NCBI RefSeq assembly: GCF_900455735.1
Contig: NZ_UAUI01000025.1
Location: forward strand, 1 to 64,000
From: Rhodococcus wratislaviensis
Lineage (GTDB): Bacteria; Actinomycetota; Actinomycetes; Mycobacteriales; Mycobacteriaceae
Direction of reading: 5' to 3'
Length of the DNA stretch: 64,000 bases
A program made the position numbers and the translations under genes. Under the pieces are notes generated by a model, which searched no databases, had not been told where the DNA came from, and saw only the letters and a list, made by a program, of their open reading frames with translations. This document shows positions 1-9,100 of this stretch, piece after piece; the stretch's first letter is position 1, and each line of letters begins with the position of its first letter.

Positions 1-890
1 GCGTAGTTCGCGGCGAGCAGCGACCCGGCCGGGTAGACGGTGCCGTCCACCTCCCAGTCGGTGCGCGGACGGATGGTCAACCAGTCGCGGTACACGGACG
101 AGCCCGCGTCGTCGGGGGTGTCGATCCGGACCTTCGACCCGTCCGGGAGCAGCTGGTAGCGCTCGGAGTTGTAGAAGTCCATGGACCGGCCGACGAAGTG
201 CCGCTCGTATCCGGGAGTGTCGTCGTACGACGCGCCGACGGACACGTCGGTGGTCTCGCCCTCGAAGACGGTGACCGCCTCGGTGAGCGGGGTGCCGCGG
301 TGCCAGCGCTTCGCGATCCTGGGGTAGCCGGAATCGGTCATCGAGCCGTCGCCGAAGTCGGTCCCGACGTACACGGTGTCCGTGTCGATCCAGCTGATGC
401 TGGTCTTCGCCTCGGGGACGTCGAATGCGTGGTCGCCGCCGACGAATTCGCGCGTCTCGAGGTCGAATTCGCGCACCACGGACGCGTCGGCGCCACCGCG
501 GGAGAAGGACAGCAGGGCACGCGACTGCTCGGGTCGCAGCACGCTGGCCCCTGCCCACACCCAGTTCTCGCCCTCACGTTCGGCGAGGGCGTCGACGTCG
601 AGCAGGACGTCCCACTCCGGGTTGTCGGTGCGGTACTGCTCGAGGGTGGTGCGCCGCCAGATGCCGCGCTTGTGGTCGCCGTCGCGCCAGAAGTTGTACA
701 GGTACTCACCGCGCATGCCGGCGTAGGGGATCCGGTCGTCCGTGTCGAGCACGTCGAGGATCCGGCTCTCGAGCGCGGAGAACTCGGCGTTCTCGGTGTA
801 CTCGGCGAGCGTGCGGGCGTTGCGCTCCCGCACCCAGTCGAGTGACCGTTCCGCGGTGACATCTTCGAGCCAGAGGAAGGGATCCGTCAT
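1..890 (-). CDS. Prolyl oligopeptidase family (S9) serine peptidase, N-terminal part (runs off window)
   Basis: The minus-strand frame opens at ATG 890 (MTDPFLWLEDVTAERSLDWV) and stays open to base 1, so about 296 N-terminal residues are visible. The opening FLWLEDV...LDWVRERN and later repeats such as YLYNFWRDGDHKRGIWRRT and SISWIDTDTVYVGTDFG match the N-terminal helix and seven-bladed propeller of S9 prolyl oligopeptidases. The propeller gates access so that only short peptides reach the active site. The catalytic Ser-Asp-His domain lies outside the window, so activity cannot be judged. It is divergent from lpd. M. tuberculosis Rv0457c, a peptidase of this family, also lies near lpdC (recalled, not checked). 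Confidence 0.85.
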   Translation of the reverse strand, partial: MTDPFLWLEDVTAERSLDWVRERNARTLAEYTENAEFSALESRILDVLDTDDRIPYAGMRGEYLYNFWRDGDHKRGIWRRTTLEQYRTDNPEWDVLLDVDALAEREGENWVWAGASVLRPEQSRALLSFSRGGADASVVREFDLETREFVGGDHAFDVPEAKTSISWIDTDTVYVGTDFGDGSMTDSGYPRIAKRWHRGTPLTEAVTVFEGETTDVSVGASYDDTPGYERHFVGRSMDFYNSERYQLLPDGSKVRIDTPDDAGSSVYRDWLTIRPRTDWEVDGTVYPAGSLLAANY

Positions 891-1014
891 GGCGCCATTC
901 TTGCAGGCGGTGTCGTGCCTGGTCGCGGCGGCAAAGGTGTGACGGATGAGGCTACCGGCGGGTAATACGACCGCGTGGAGACAGCGATTTCGGACGGGAC
1001 TACCCTGAACAACC

Positions 1015-2415
1015 GTGACCTCACACTATGACGTCGTTGTCCTCGGAGCCGGTCCCGGTGGGTACGTCGCTGCTATCCGCGCGGCACAGCTGGGATTGAG
1101 CACCGCCATCATCGAGCAGAAGTACTGGGGCGGTGTCTGCCTGAACGTCGGCTGCATCCCCTCCAAGGCACTTCTCCGCAATGCCGAACTTGCGCATCTC
1201 TTCACAAAAGAGGCCAAGACGTTCGGCATCTCGGGAGAGGCGTCCTTCGATTTCGGCGCAGCCTACGACCGCAGCCGCAAGGTCGCGGACGGGCGTGTCA
1301 AGGGCGTTCACTTCTTGATGAAGAAGAACAAGATCACCGAGTACGACGGCAAGGGGTCGTTCACCGACGCCAACACCCTCTCGGTCGAGCTGTCCAAGGG
1401 CGGGACGGAGACGGTGACGTTCGACAACGCCATCATCGCCACCGGTTCCACCACCAAGCTGCTGCCGGGCACCTCGCTCAGCGAGAACGTGGTCACCTAC
1501 GAGGAGCAGATCCTCACCCGCGATCTCCCGGAGTCGATCCTCATCGTCGGTGCCGGCGCGATCGGCATGGAGTTCGGGTACGTCCTGAAGAACTACGGAG
1601 TGGACGTCACGATCGTCGAGTTCCTCGACCGTGCGCTGCCCAACGAGGACGCGGACGTCTCCAAGGAGATCGAGAAGCAGTACAAGAAGCTCGGCGTCAC
1701 GATCAAGACCGGTGCCGCCGTCCAGAGCATCGACGACGACGGCAGCAAGGTCACCGTCTCGATCAAGAACAACAAGTCCGGCGACATCGAGACCGTCGTG
1801 GTCGACAAGGTGATGCAGTCGGTCGGGTTCGCGCCCCGCGTCGAGGGCTACGGCCTCGAGAAGACCGGCGTGCAGCTCGATCGTGGTGCGATCGGCATCA
1901 CCGACACGATGCAGACGTCGGTGCCGCACATCTACGCCATCGGTGACGTGACGATGAAGCTGCAGCTCGCCCACGTGGCCGAGGCTCAGGGCGTCGTGGC
2001 CGCCGAGACGATCGCCGGCGTCGAGACGCTGCCGATCGAGGACTACCGGATGATGCCGCGGGCCACGTTCTGCCAGCCGCAGGTCGCGAGCTTCGGTCTC
2101 ACCGAGCAGCAGGCCAAGGACGAGGGATACGACGTGAAGGTCGCGACGTTCCCGTTCACCGCCAACGGCAAGGCGCACGGCCTCGGTGACCCGACCGGTT
2201 TCGTCAAGCTGATCGCCGACAAGAAGTACGGCGAACTGCTCGGCGGGCACCTCATCGGCCCCGACGTCTCCGAGCTGCTGCCCGAGCTGACCCTCGCGCA
2301 GAAGTGGGACCTCACGGTCAACGAGCTGGCCCGCAACGTGCACACGCACCCGACGCTCAGCGAAGCCCTGCAGGAGGCCATCCACGGTCTCGCCGGGCAC
2401 ATGATCAACTTCTGA
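1015..2415 (+). CDS. lpd: Dihydrolipoyl dehydrogenase (E3)
   Basis: This is a 466-aa flavoprotein disulfide reductase that reoxidises dihydrolipoamide with NAD+ in the pyruvate and 2-oxoglutarate dehydrogenase complexes. In mycobacteria it also feeds a peroxidase system. The FAD-binding GAGPGG is at residues 11-16 and the redox pair CLNVGC at C42/C47. A second NAD-binding GAGAIGMEFG follows in the middle. The C-terminal catalytic motif HPTLSE places H445 and E450 at the active site. Length matches mycobacterial Lpd (464 aa). The start is GTG 1015, which gives the canonical MTSHYDVVVLG. It is monocistronic and followed by an intrinsic terminator. Confidence 0.96.
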   Translation: MTSHYDVVVLGAGPGGYVAAIRAAQLGLSTAIIEQKYWGGVCLNVGCIPSKALLRNAELAHLFTKEAKTFGISGEASFDFGAAYDRSRKVADGRVKGVHFLMKKNKITEYDGKGSFTDANTLSVELSKGGTETVTFDNAIIATGSTTKLLPGTSLSENVVTYEEQILTRDLPESILIVGAGAIGMEFGYVLKNYGVDVTIVEFLDRALPNEDADVSKEIEKQYKKLGVTIKTGAAVQSIDDDGSKVTVSIKNNKSGDIETVVVDKVMQSVGFAPRVEGYGLEKTGVQLDRGAIGITDTMQTSVPHIYAIGDVTMKLQLAHVAEAQGVVAAETIAGVETLPIEDYRMMPRATFCQPQVASFGLTEQQAKDEGYDVKVATFPFTANGKAHGLGDPTGFVKLIADKKYGELLGGHLIGPDVSELLPELTLAQKWDLTVNELARNVHTHPTLSEALQEAIHGLAGHMINF

Positions 2416-2429
2416 CCCGAACACCGCAA

Positions 2430-2460
2430 GGGCCCGCACAGTCTCTGTGCGGGCCCTTTT
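2430..2460 (+). terminator. Intrinsic terminator of lpd
   Basis: A perfect 12-bp stem (GGGCCCGCACAG / CTGTGCGGGCCC, 2430-2441 and 2445-2456) closes a 3-nt loop and is followed by TTTT. It begins 14 nt after the lpd stop. This is one of the few hairpins in the window with a U-tract. Confidence 0.9.
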
Positions 2461-2527
2461 CGTCTCTCACCGGGTTGCTTCCGCGATCCGATGGCGAAGC
2501 GTCCGTTCCGGTGGCATCGTGGGGAAG

Positions 2528-2977
2528 ATGACCATGCCGGACAGCACGCCAGAAGGATCCGAGGGCGAGTACAGCCTGGACGAAGAGGACCAGTTGCAGC
2601 CGGAGGACACGCTGGTCGACAGAGGTGTGGACGACGTTCTCGACGAGGGCTATTCGCCTCCGGAGAGGCCGCTCGGGCTGGACGCGTACGGGACGACGTC
2701 CGCGGAGCAGCGTGAGGGCGAGACCCTCGATCAGCGGCTCGCGGAGGAAGAACCGGACCCGGCTCTGGAAGACGACGACAACGCGGAGATCCTCGACGAC
2801 AACGAGGTCGGGCGGCTGCGGTCGGGCCGGCTCGTCGCAGAGGACGAGGGAGTGGGCGAGGACCAGGAGAAGGACCTGGTGGCGTCCGACATCGGCATCG
2901 ACGGGGGAGCCGCGTCGGCCGAGGAGGCCGCGGTCCACATCGTCGACGAGGAAACCGACTTCGACGAACTCAGCTGA
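2528..2977 (+). CDS. DUF5709-family acidic protein
   Basis: A 149-aa, strongly acidic, hydrophilic protein with no membrane segment. Sequence such as YSLDEEDQLQPEDTLVDRGVDDVLDEGYSPPERP and the closing AAVHIVDEETDFDEL is characteristic of the actinobacterial DUF5709 family, which has no known function. ATG 2528 is chosen because GGGGAAG sits just upstream; the frame is open further upstream, but that region overlaps the lpd terminator. Its 3' end overlaps the convergent HxlR gene by 8 bp. Confidence 0.8.
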   Translation: MTMPDSTPEGSEGEYSLDEEDQLQPEDTLVDRGVDDVLDEGYSPPERPLGLDAYGTTSAEQREGETLDQRLAEEEPDPALEDDDNAEILDDNEVGRLRSGRLVAEDEGVGEDQEKDLVASDIGIDGGAASAEEAAVHIVDEETDFDELS

Positions 2978-3380
2978 CGCCGCGACCGGCCTCGTACTTC
3001 TCCTGTGCCGTCCGGACGTCGGGCATGCGCGATTCGACGAGCTCGATCAGGCCGACGAGGCGTGAACCGATCTCGGCGCCGAGCGGAGTCAGGCTGTACT
3101 CGACCTTCGGTGGGATGGCTTCGAGCACCTCACGGACTACGAGTCCGTCTCGCTCGAGGGCCTGCAACGTCTGCGACAGCATGCGCTCGCTGACGCCGTC
3201 GACGCGTCGGCGGAGCGCGCTGAACCGGTAGCTGCCTTCGGTCAGCGCCGCGAGCGCGAGCACGCCCCAGCGACCGGTGATGGTCTGCAGGGTCTCGCGA
3301 GACGTGCAGTCGCGCGCGAAGACGTCGGCCTCGAGGGTGACGTCTTCGTGTTCTCGTGCTGGCTGTGCGAGCTCGGACAT
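2970..3380 (-). CDS. HxlR-family (DUF24) transcriptional regulator, QorR-like
   Basis: A 136-aa winged-helix repressor. The HxlR core runs from ETLQTITGRWGVLALAAL through FSALRRRVDGVSERMLSQTLQALERDGLV to PPKVEYSLTPLG. One cysteine, C25 in FARDCTSRE, occupies the N-terminal position used for thiol redox sensing in DUF24 regulators such as C. glutamicum QorR and B. subtilis HypR. It is divergent from a QorB-like NAD(P)H:quinone reductase, the same arrangement as qorR-qor2 in Corynebacterium and ytfH-qorB in E. coli. Inference: it represses its neighbour and is inactivated by quinone or disulfide stress. Confidence 0.88.
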   Translation of the reverse strand: MSELAQPAREHEDVTLEADVFARDCTSRETLQTITGRWGVLALAALTEGSYRFSALRRRVDGVSERMLSQTLQALERDGLVVREVLEAIPPKVEYSLTPLGAEIGSRLVGLIELVESRMPDVRTAQEKYEAGRGVS

Positions 3381-3405
3381 GCGTCCAGTCTACCCCACGC
3401 ACAGG

Positions 3406-3431
3406 AAGTGCTTACTCAAACATTTGCACTT
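3406..3431. promoter_or_regulatory. Candidate HxlR operator
   Basis: AAGTGC (3406-3411) and GCACTT (3426-3431) form an inverted repeat with half-sites 20 bp apart, in the 122-bp divergent gap between the HxlR gene and the quinone reductase gene. A third related AGTGCA follows at 3442. Symmetry and location fit an autoregulatory operator; there is no direct evidence. Confidence 0.45.
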
Positions 3432-3502
3432 ACGAAAAATTAGTGCATGATGAGAAGTGAGCTTGAACAGTCAACTCGCACCTCACGCGCTAGGAGTTCG
3501 TC

Positions 3503-4360
3503 ATGACCATCGCCGTCACAGGAGCAACCGGACACCTCGGTCGACTCGTCGTCGAGGCACTTCTCGACCAGGGCACCCCCGCCGGCGACATCGTCGCCGT
3601 GGTCCGCACCCCGGCCAAGGCCGCCGACCTCGCCGCCAAGGGCGTCGAGATCAGGCAGGCGGACTACAGCGATCGCGCCGCACTCGAGACCGCCTTCGCC
3701 GGCGTCGACAAGCTGCTGCTCGTCTCCGGCAGCGAGGTCGGTCAGCGGGTTGCCCAGCACGCCAACGTGATCGATGCCGCGAAGGCCGCTGATGTCGGCT
3801 TCGTCGCCTACACCAGCGTCCTCGACGCGCAGAACAGCCCGATCGGCTTGGCTGTGGAACACCGCGCCACGGAGGACCGGCTGACGCAGTCGGGAATCGA
3901 CTTCGCGCTGCTCCGCAACGGCTGGTACTGGGAGAACTACCTCGGCAGTATTCCCGCTGCGGCCGAGACCGGTGCGCTGTTCGGCAGTGCCGGAACGGGT
4001 GTCGTCGCCGCCGCCGCCCGCAAGGACTATGCCGAGGCGGCCGCCGCGGTCCTGCTCGCCGACGGGCAGGCAGGCAGGGTGTACGAACTGGGTGGCGACG
4101 AGCGCCTGACGTACGGCGAACTGGCGGAGGTCATCTCGTCCGTCCTCGGAAAGCCGGTCTCGTACAAGGACCTTCCGCAGGCCGAGTACGCCGCGGTTCT
4201 CGAGGGCGCCGGACTGCCCGCACCGATCGCGAGCATGCTCGCCGACTCCGATGCGGGAGTTGCCGCCGGCGCCCTCGACACCGAGAGCGGCGACCTGCAG
4301 AAGCTTATCGGCCGCAACTCGACCCCTGCCGCCACCGCCCTTGCCGTGAGTACTTATTAA
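3503..4360 (+). CDS. NAD(P)H-binding quinone oxidoreductase-like protein (QorB/NmrA-type atypical SDR)
   Basis: A 285-aa atypical short-chain reductase. It begins with the dinucleotide-binding motif TGATGHLG (residues 6-13) and continues through VAVVRTPAKAADLAAKGVEIRQADYSD, a typical NmrA/QorB strand-helix pattern. RNGWYWENYLGSI matches the substrate-side region of E. coli QorB. Members reduce quinones with NAD(P)H or sense redox state. It is divergent from the HxlR regulator that probably controls it. The C-terminus (VSTY) is encoded inside a long inverted repeat and overlaps the convergent allophanate hydrolase gene by 4 bp. Confidence 0.86.
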   Translation: MTIAVTGATGHLGRLVVEALLDQGTPAGDIVAVVRTPAKAADLAAKGVEIRQADYSDRAALETAFAGVDKLLLVSGSEVGQRVAQHANVIDAAKAADVGFVAYTSVLDAQNSPIGLAVEHRATEDRLTQSGIDFALLRNGWYWENYLGSIPAAAETGALFGSAGTGVVAAAARKDYAEAAAAVLLADGQAGRVYELGGDERLTYGELAEVISSVLGKPVSYKDLPQAEYAAVLEGAGLPAPIASMLADSDAGVAAGALDTESGDLQKLIGRNSTPAATALAVSTY

Positions 4361-4385
4361 CCGCCCGCGGTTGATAAGTACTCAC
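4346..4385. terminator. Bidirectional hairpin spanning two convergent stop codons
   Basis: Arms GTGAGTACTTATTAACC (4346-4362) and GGTTGATAAGTACTCAC (4369-4385) pair over 17 bp with one mismatch around a 6-nt loop. Both stop codons (quinone reductase at 4360, allophanate hydrolase at 4357) lie inside the arms. There is no U-tract. It probably terminates transcription from both sides. Confidence 0.7.
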
Positions 4386-6102
4386 GGGCGTAAGCAACCC
4401 AACTGCCGAACTCGGTGATGTCCGTGGCCCCGTCGACCGCGTCGTGGGTGCAGCTGAAGCCCACCACGGCGCGGCCGTCGGACAACTCGACGCTCGTCAG
4501 CGCCATCGGGGCGGGCAGGGCGGCGAGGAAGTTGCCGAGCCCGGCGGGTGACACCCGGAACAGTTCCCCGACGATCGCCGCTCCCGCGCCGGGGCCGCGG
4601 CGGACGAGGCCGGGCTTGGGTGGCGTCGTGGCGAGTGCGGTGAGCCGGTAGGCGTCCGTGGTGGCGACGGTATCGACGAATCGTGCGCCGATGTCCTCGA
4701 GCTGGAAATGCAGGGGCTGTCCGCGCAGGTGAGCTCCGAACACGGCGAGTTCGACGCCGTCCTCGACGAGGGTGGGCGCCGGTACGCCGACGAGTCGGGC
4801 CGCGAGGTCCACGGCCACCTGATCGGCGAACGCCGGCACCACGAACATGACACCGAACGGTGCGCCGGCGGCGGTCGGGGCGCCCGGGACCGCGACGGCC
4901 GCCATGTCGAGCAGGTTGCAGAAGTTCGTGTACGTGCCCATCCGCCGGTTGATGTCGATCGGATCAGCCTGCACGGCAGCGATGGTCGGGTGTTCGGTGG
5001 TGGTGGGCAGCAGGAGGCCGTCGAAACCGGCCAGCAGTTCCCGCGTCTGCGCCTTGACGCGGGTGAGCGTGTCGAGGTCGGCGGCGAACTCGTAGCCCGC
5101 CGGCTTCCTCGCCGACTCGACGATGGCGGTGACCACCGGATCGGCGCCTGCCGGTGCGGTGTCGAGGAACTTCCCGACAGCGGTGTACCGCTCGGCGACG
5201 ACGGCGCCGTCGTACAGCAGTCGGGCGGCGTCGAGGAGCGGGGAGATGTCGACCGCCTCGACGCAGACACCTCGGTCCGTCAACGACGCCACCGTGGCGA
5301 CGAAGGCCGCGCGGTACTCCGGTGCCAGCAGGGCGAGATTCCCTTCCGCGGGAATCGCGACCCTCGGCTGCGCGGGCGCCGCCAGGCGGATGTCGGACGG
5401 CCACGGGCGGCTCCGCGGGTCCGCACTCGCCAGGCCCGACATGATGCGGGCGGCGGTCACGGCCGTGTCGAGTTCGGTGGCGAAGACGGTGACGCAGTCG
5501 TAGTCGACGCAGGCGGGGACCACGCCGTCGGCCGGGATGACGCCGAGTGTCGCCTTGATGCCGACGAGACCGTTGAACGCGGCCGGAACTCGACCGGACC
5601 CCGCTGTGTCGGTGCCGATTCCGATGTCGGCGATGCCGAGGGCGACGGCCACGGCGGAACCCGAACTGGATCCGCCCGACACTCGTTCGGGATCCCACGA
5701 GCACCGGACGGCGCCGTACGGACTGCGTGTCCCGACCAGCCCGGTCGCGAACTGGTCGAGGTTCGTCTTCCCCAGCACGACGGCGCCCTGCTCGACCAGG
5801 CGGCGCACGGCGCTCGCGGTGACGTCGGGGAGGTAGGCGAACTCGGGGCACGCGGCCGACGTCGGCAGTCCCGCGACGTCGATGTTGTCCTTGACCGCCA
5901 CGACCTTCCCGGCCAGGGGGAGGCGCTCGCCGGCATCGAGACGCGCCTGCACGGCAACGGCGTCCGCGTGCACGTCCTCGGCGGGCCGGAGGGTGATCCA
6001 CACCTCCGGACGGTCCACCTCGGCGATCCGCCGGAAGGCGTCCTCGACACGGGCGGTGGGGGAGAGGGTGGTCTGTCCGCGGTTCACGGCATCGACAGTC
6101 AT
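4357..6102 (-). CDS. atzF: Allophanate hydrolase
   Basis: A 581-aa amidase-signature enzyme that hydrolyses allophanate (urea-1-carboxylate) to ammonia and CO2, the second step of the urea amidolyase pathway. The Ser-cisSer-Lys triad is visible: K71 in VVAVKDNIDVAG, the GGSSSGS segment at about 143-149, and the nucleophile region DTAGSGR with S169. The last roughly 120 residues form the separate C-terminal domain typical of AtzF. ATG 6102 overlaps the urea carboxylase stop as TGATG, so the two are translationally coupled. The last residues are encoded within the terminator hairpin. Confidence 0.95.
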   Translation of the reverse strand: MTVDAVNRGQTTLSPTARVEDAFRRIAEVDRPEVWITLRPAEDVHADAVAVQARLDAGERLPLAGKVVAVKDNIDVAGLPTSAACPEFAYLPDVTASAVRRLVEQGAVVLGKTNLDQFATGLVGTRSPYGAVRCSWDPERVSGGSSSGSAVAVALGIADIGIGTDTAGSGRVPAAFNGLVGIKATLGVIPADGVVPACVDYDCVTVFATELDTAVTAARIMSGLASADPRSRPWPSDIRLAAPAQPRVAIPAEGNLALLAPEYRAAFVATVASLTDRGVCVEAVDISPLLDAARLLYDGAVVAERYTAVGKFLDTAPAGADPVVTAIVESARKPAGYEFAADLDTLTRVKAQTRELLAGFDGLLLPTTTEHPTIAAVQADPIDINRRMGTYTNFCNLLDMAAVAVPGAPTAAGAPFGVMFVVPAFADQVAVDLAARLVGVPAPTLVEDGVELAVFGAHLRGQPLHFQLEDIGARFVDTVATTDAYRLTALATTPPKPGLVRRGPGAGAAIVGELFRVSPAGLGNFLAALPAPMALTSVELSDGRAVVGFSCTHDAVDGATDITEFGSWVAYAREYLSTAGG

Positions 6103-9100
6103 CAGTTATCTGCTCCAATCACGACGAGAGGGGTGCCCGGTTCGACGATCGCGCCCGGTGACACGAGGACTTCGAGGACTGTTCCGGTTGTGGTGAACGC
6201 GACCGGCATCTCGAGTTTCATCGCCTCGAGTACCACGGCGTTCTGACCCGGTTCGATGCGTTGCCCGGCTTCGACTTCGACGCGCCACACGCTGCCGACC
6301 ATGGGAGCCTCGACGACGACAGCCCCGGGCGGGAGGTCGACCCGTGCGGACGGTTCGGGTGCGGGAGCCTGTTCGACGCGGTCGAATTCGCCCGACGCGC
6401 GCCACGCGGACTTCTCCGCCTCGAACGCCGCGGACTGCCGGGAGTCGAATTCGGCGATGGATTCGGCGTTGTCCCGCAGGAACTTCAGGTGGTCGGCGAA
6501 CGCGAACGTGCCGTCGGAGATCTCCGCGTCGAACCGCCCCGCGACGGCCTGCTCGCGGTATTCGCGCAGCTGCTCCGGGGTGACGGGTTCCCACACGATG
6601 CGGTCGAAGAACCGGAACATCCACGGTGTGCCCTCCTCGAACGGGCGGTGCTGCCGGTAGCCCGACCAGATCGGGACGGTGCGGCCGATCAGCTGGTAGC
6701 CGCCCGGCGACTCCATGCCGTAGACGCACAGGTACTTGCCGCCGATCCCGACCGCGTCGGACGGCGTCCACGTGCGGGCCGGGTTGTACTTGGTGGTGAC
6801 CAGCCGGTGCCGCGGGTCGAGGGGCACGGCCAGGGGTGCGCCGAGGTAGACGTCGCCGAGTCCGAGCACCAGGTATTCGGCGTCGAACACGGCGTCGCGG
6901 ACGTCGTCGACGCTGTCCAGACCGTTGATGCGCCGGATGAACTCGGTGTTCGACGGCAGCCACGGCGCCTCGTCGCGGACACCGTTGCGGTACCGGTCGA
7001 TGGCCTCGGCGATGGACGGGTCGTCGAACGACAGCGGCAACCGGACCGTGCGGCTCGGCACAACCAGGTCGTGTGTCGCGGGCAGCAGTTCCTCGATGTC
7101 CTGGAGGATGTCCAGCAACCGGCAGGCGGGAAGTTCGTCGGCGTCGAAGTGCAGGTGCAGGGAGCGCACACCCGGGGTGATGTCGATGATGCCCGGAACC
7201 CGGCGCCGGATCAGCGCTTCCGACAGCGCGTGGACGCGCATGCGGAGTCCGAGGTCGAGTTCCCGGTCGCCGTACTCGACGAGGATGTTGTCGTCGCCGC
7301 CGCGGAGGTACGCGACCTCCGGACGGTTCAGTACGGGCGCGATGCGGGACAGGACCCCGCCGTCGCTGTTGGCCGTTCGGGTTGCCGTGGGCGGAACATC
7401 CAGTCTGCGAGACGAATCCGACGATCGCAGCACGTGCGCGCCGTCGTCGGAGACGGCGACGAACCGCACTTCGTCGCCTGGCCGGATCTGCCCGAGTTTC
7501 CACCGGTGCGCCTTCACCACGGTGAGGGGGCACGCGAAGCCGCCGAGGCTCGGGCCGTCGGGGCCGAGCAGAATCGGGGTGTCGCCGGAGACGTTGAGCG
7601 CTCCGACGCTGTACGGGTTGTCGTGCAGGTTCGACGGGTGCAGCCCGGCGTCGCCGCCGTCGGTCCTCGACCAGACCGGCTTGGGGCCGTCGAGTCGGAG
7701 CCCGGTCCGGTTCGCGTGGGTCTGGACCTTCCAGGTGGTGTCGTAGAACTGCGCCATGTCGGAGTCTGTGAAGTAGGCGGGCGCCGGTTGCGGTCCCTCG
7801 GTGACGGCGAGATGCCACACGTGGGTGAACTCGGGACGCGAGTCCTCCGGGACGGGATGCGGTGCGCCGAGACCCGTGGTGTTCTCGAACAGCGAGTCGT
7901 CGAACAGTCCCAGCACGTCACCGGTGGTGACGGCCTTGCCGGTGATGCCGCCGAATCCGCCGAGCGTGAACGTGGACGCACTGCCGTGGTACAGCGGAGC
8001 GTCGATGCCGCCCCGGAACGCGACGTACGTCCGCAGGCCCGTGTCCGCCGGAGTGCCGACGTCGAGGACGGACCCGGCAGGCACTTCCACCGGTTCCCAC
8101 AGGGCGAGAGGTTCGCCGTCGAGTGTGACCGGGGTGTCGGCGCCGCCGACGCAGATCACGGTGGCGTCCGAGAACACGAGACGCGGCCCCTGCAGGGTGC
8201 ATTCGAGCCCCGGTGCGCCGACCGGATTGCCGACAGCGGTATTGACCAACTGGAACGACAGGTCGTCCATCGGCCCCGACGGGGGAATCCCGACCTCCCA
8301 CAATCCGATTCGGCCGGGGTGGTCCTGCACGGTGGTCATCGTCCCGGCGCGGAGCACGTCGACGCGGCGACCGGTGGGCCGCAGATCGGCCAGCGACTGC
8401 GTGGTGTGCTCGGCACTCAGAACGGTGTCGGCGACGCAGATCCGCCGCAGCTGGGGCAGGTTGGTCTGGATCCCGTAGATGTGCGTGTCGGCGAGTGCCT
8501 CTGCGAGGGCGGCGAACGCCGCTGTGCGCCGGTGCCCGCGGGTGATCACCTTCGCCAGCATCGGGTCGTAGTAGGCGCTCACTTCGGTGCCCGTGTCGAC
8601 CCACGTCTCGACCCGGGTGTGAGCTGGGAACTCCACGCCTGTGAGCCGTCCGGCGCTGGGACGGTAGTCGTGGCCGGGGTCCTCGGCGTAGATGCGCGCC
8701 TCGACGGCGGTTCCCCTGATCTCGGGTCCGGAGTCGGGCAGCCCGTCGAGCATGGAACCGTCCCCACGGGCGAGCCTCAGCATCCACTCGACGAGGTCCA
8801 CCCCGGTGACCTCCTCGGTCACCGGGTGCTCGACCTGCAGTCGCGTGTTCATCTCGAGGAACGACGCCTCGCCGCGGTCCACGTCGTAGACGAACTCGAC
8901 GGTTCCCGCGGACCGGTAGTTCACCGAGGACGCGAGACTGCGGGACGAGCTGAGCAGTTGTTCCACCACCTCGTCGGGGAGCCCGGGTGCCGGGGCCTCC
9001 TCGACCACTTTCTGATTGCGGCGCTGTAGTGAGCAGTCGCGGGTGCCGAGGCTCAGCGTGCGGCCGAGACCGTCGCCGAACACCTGCACCTCGATGTGCC

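Noticed and set aside
1021..2439. Long minus-strand open frame opposite lpd (and similar ones opposite urea carboxylase, metE-like and other genes).
   Set aside because: These are frame shadows typical of GC-rich DNA. Their products are Arg/Pro/Gly/Asp-rich without family motifs, and the opposite frame encodes a clear enzyme.
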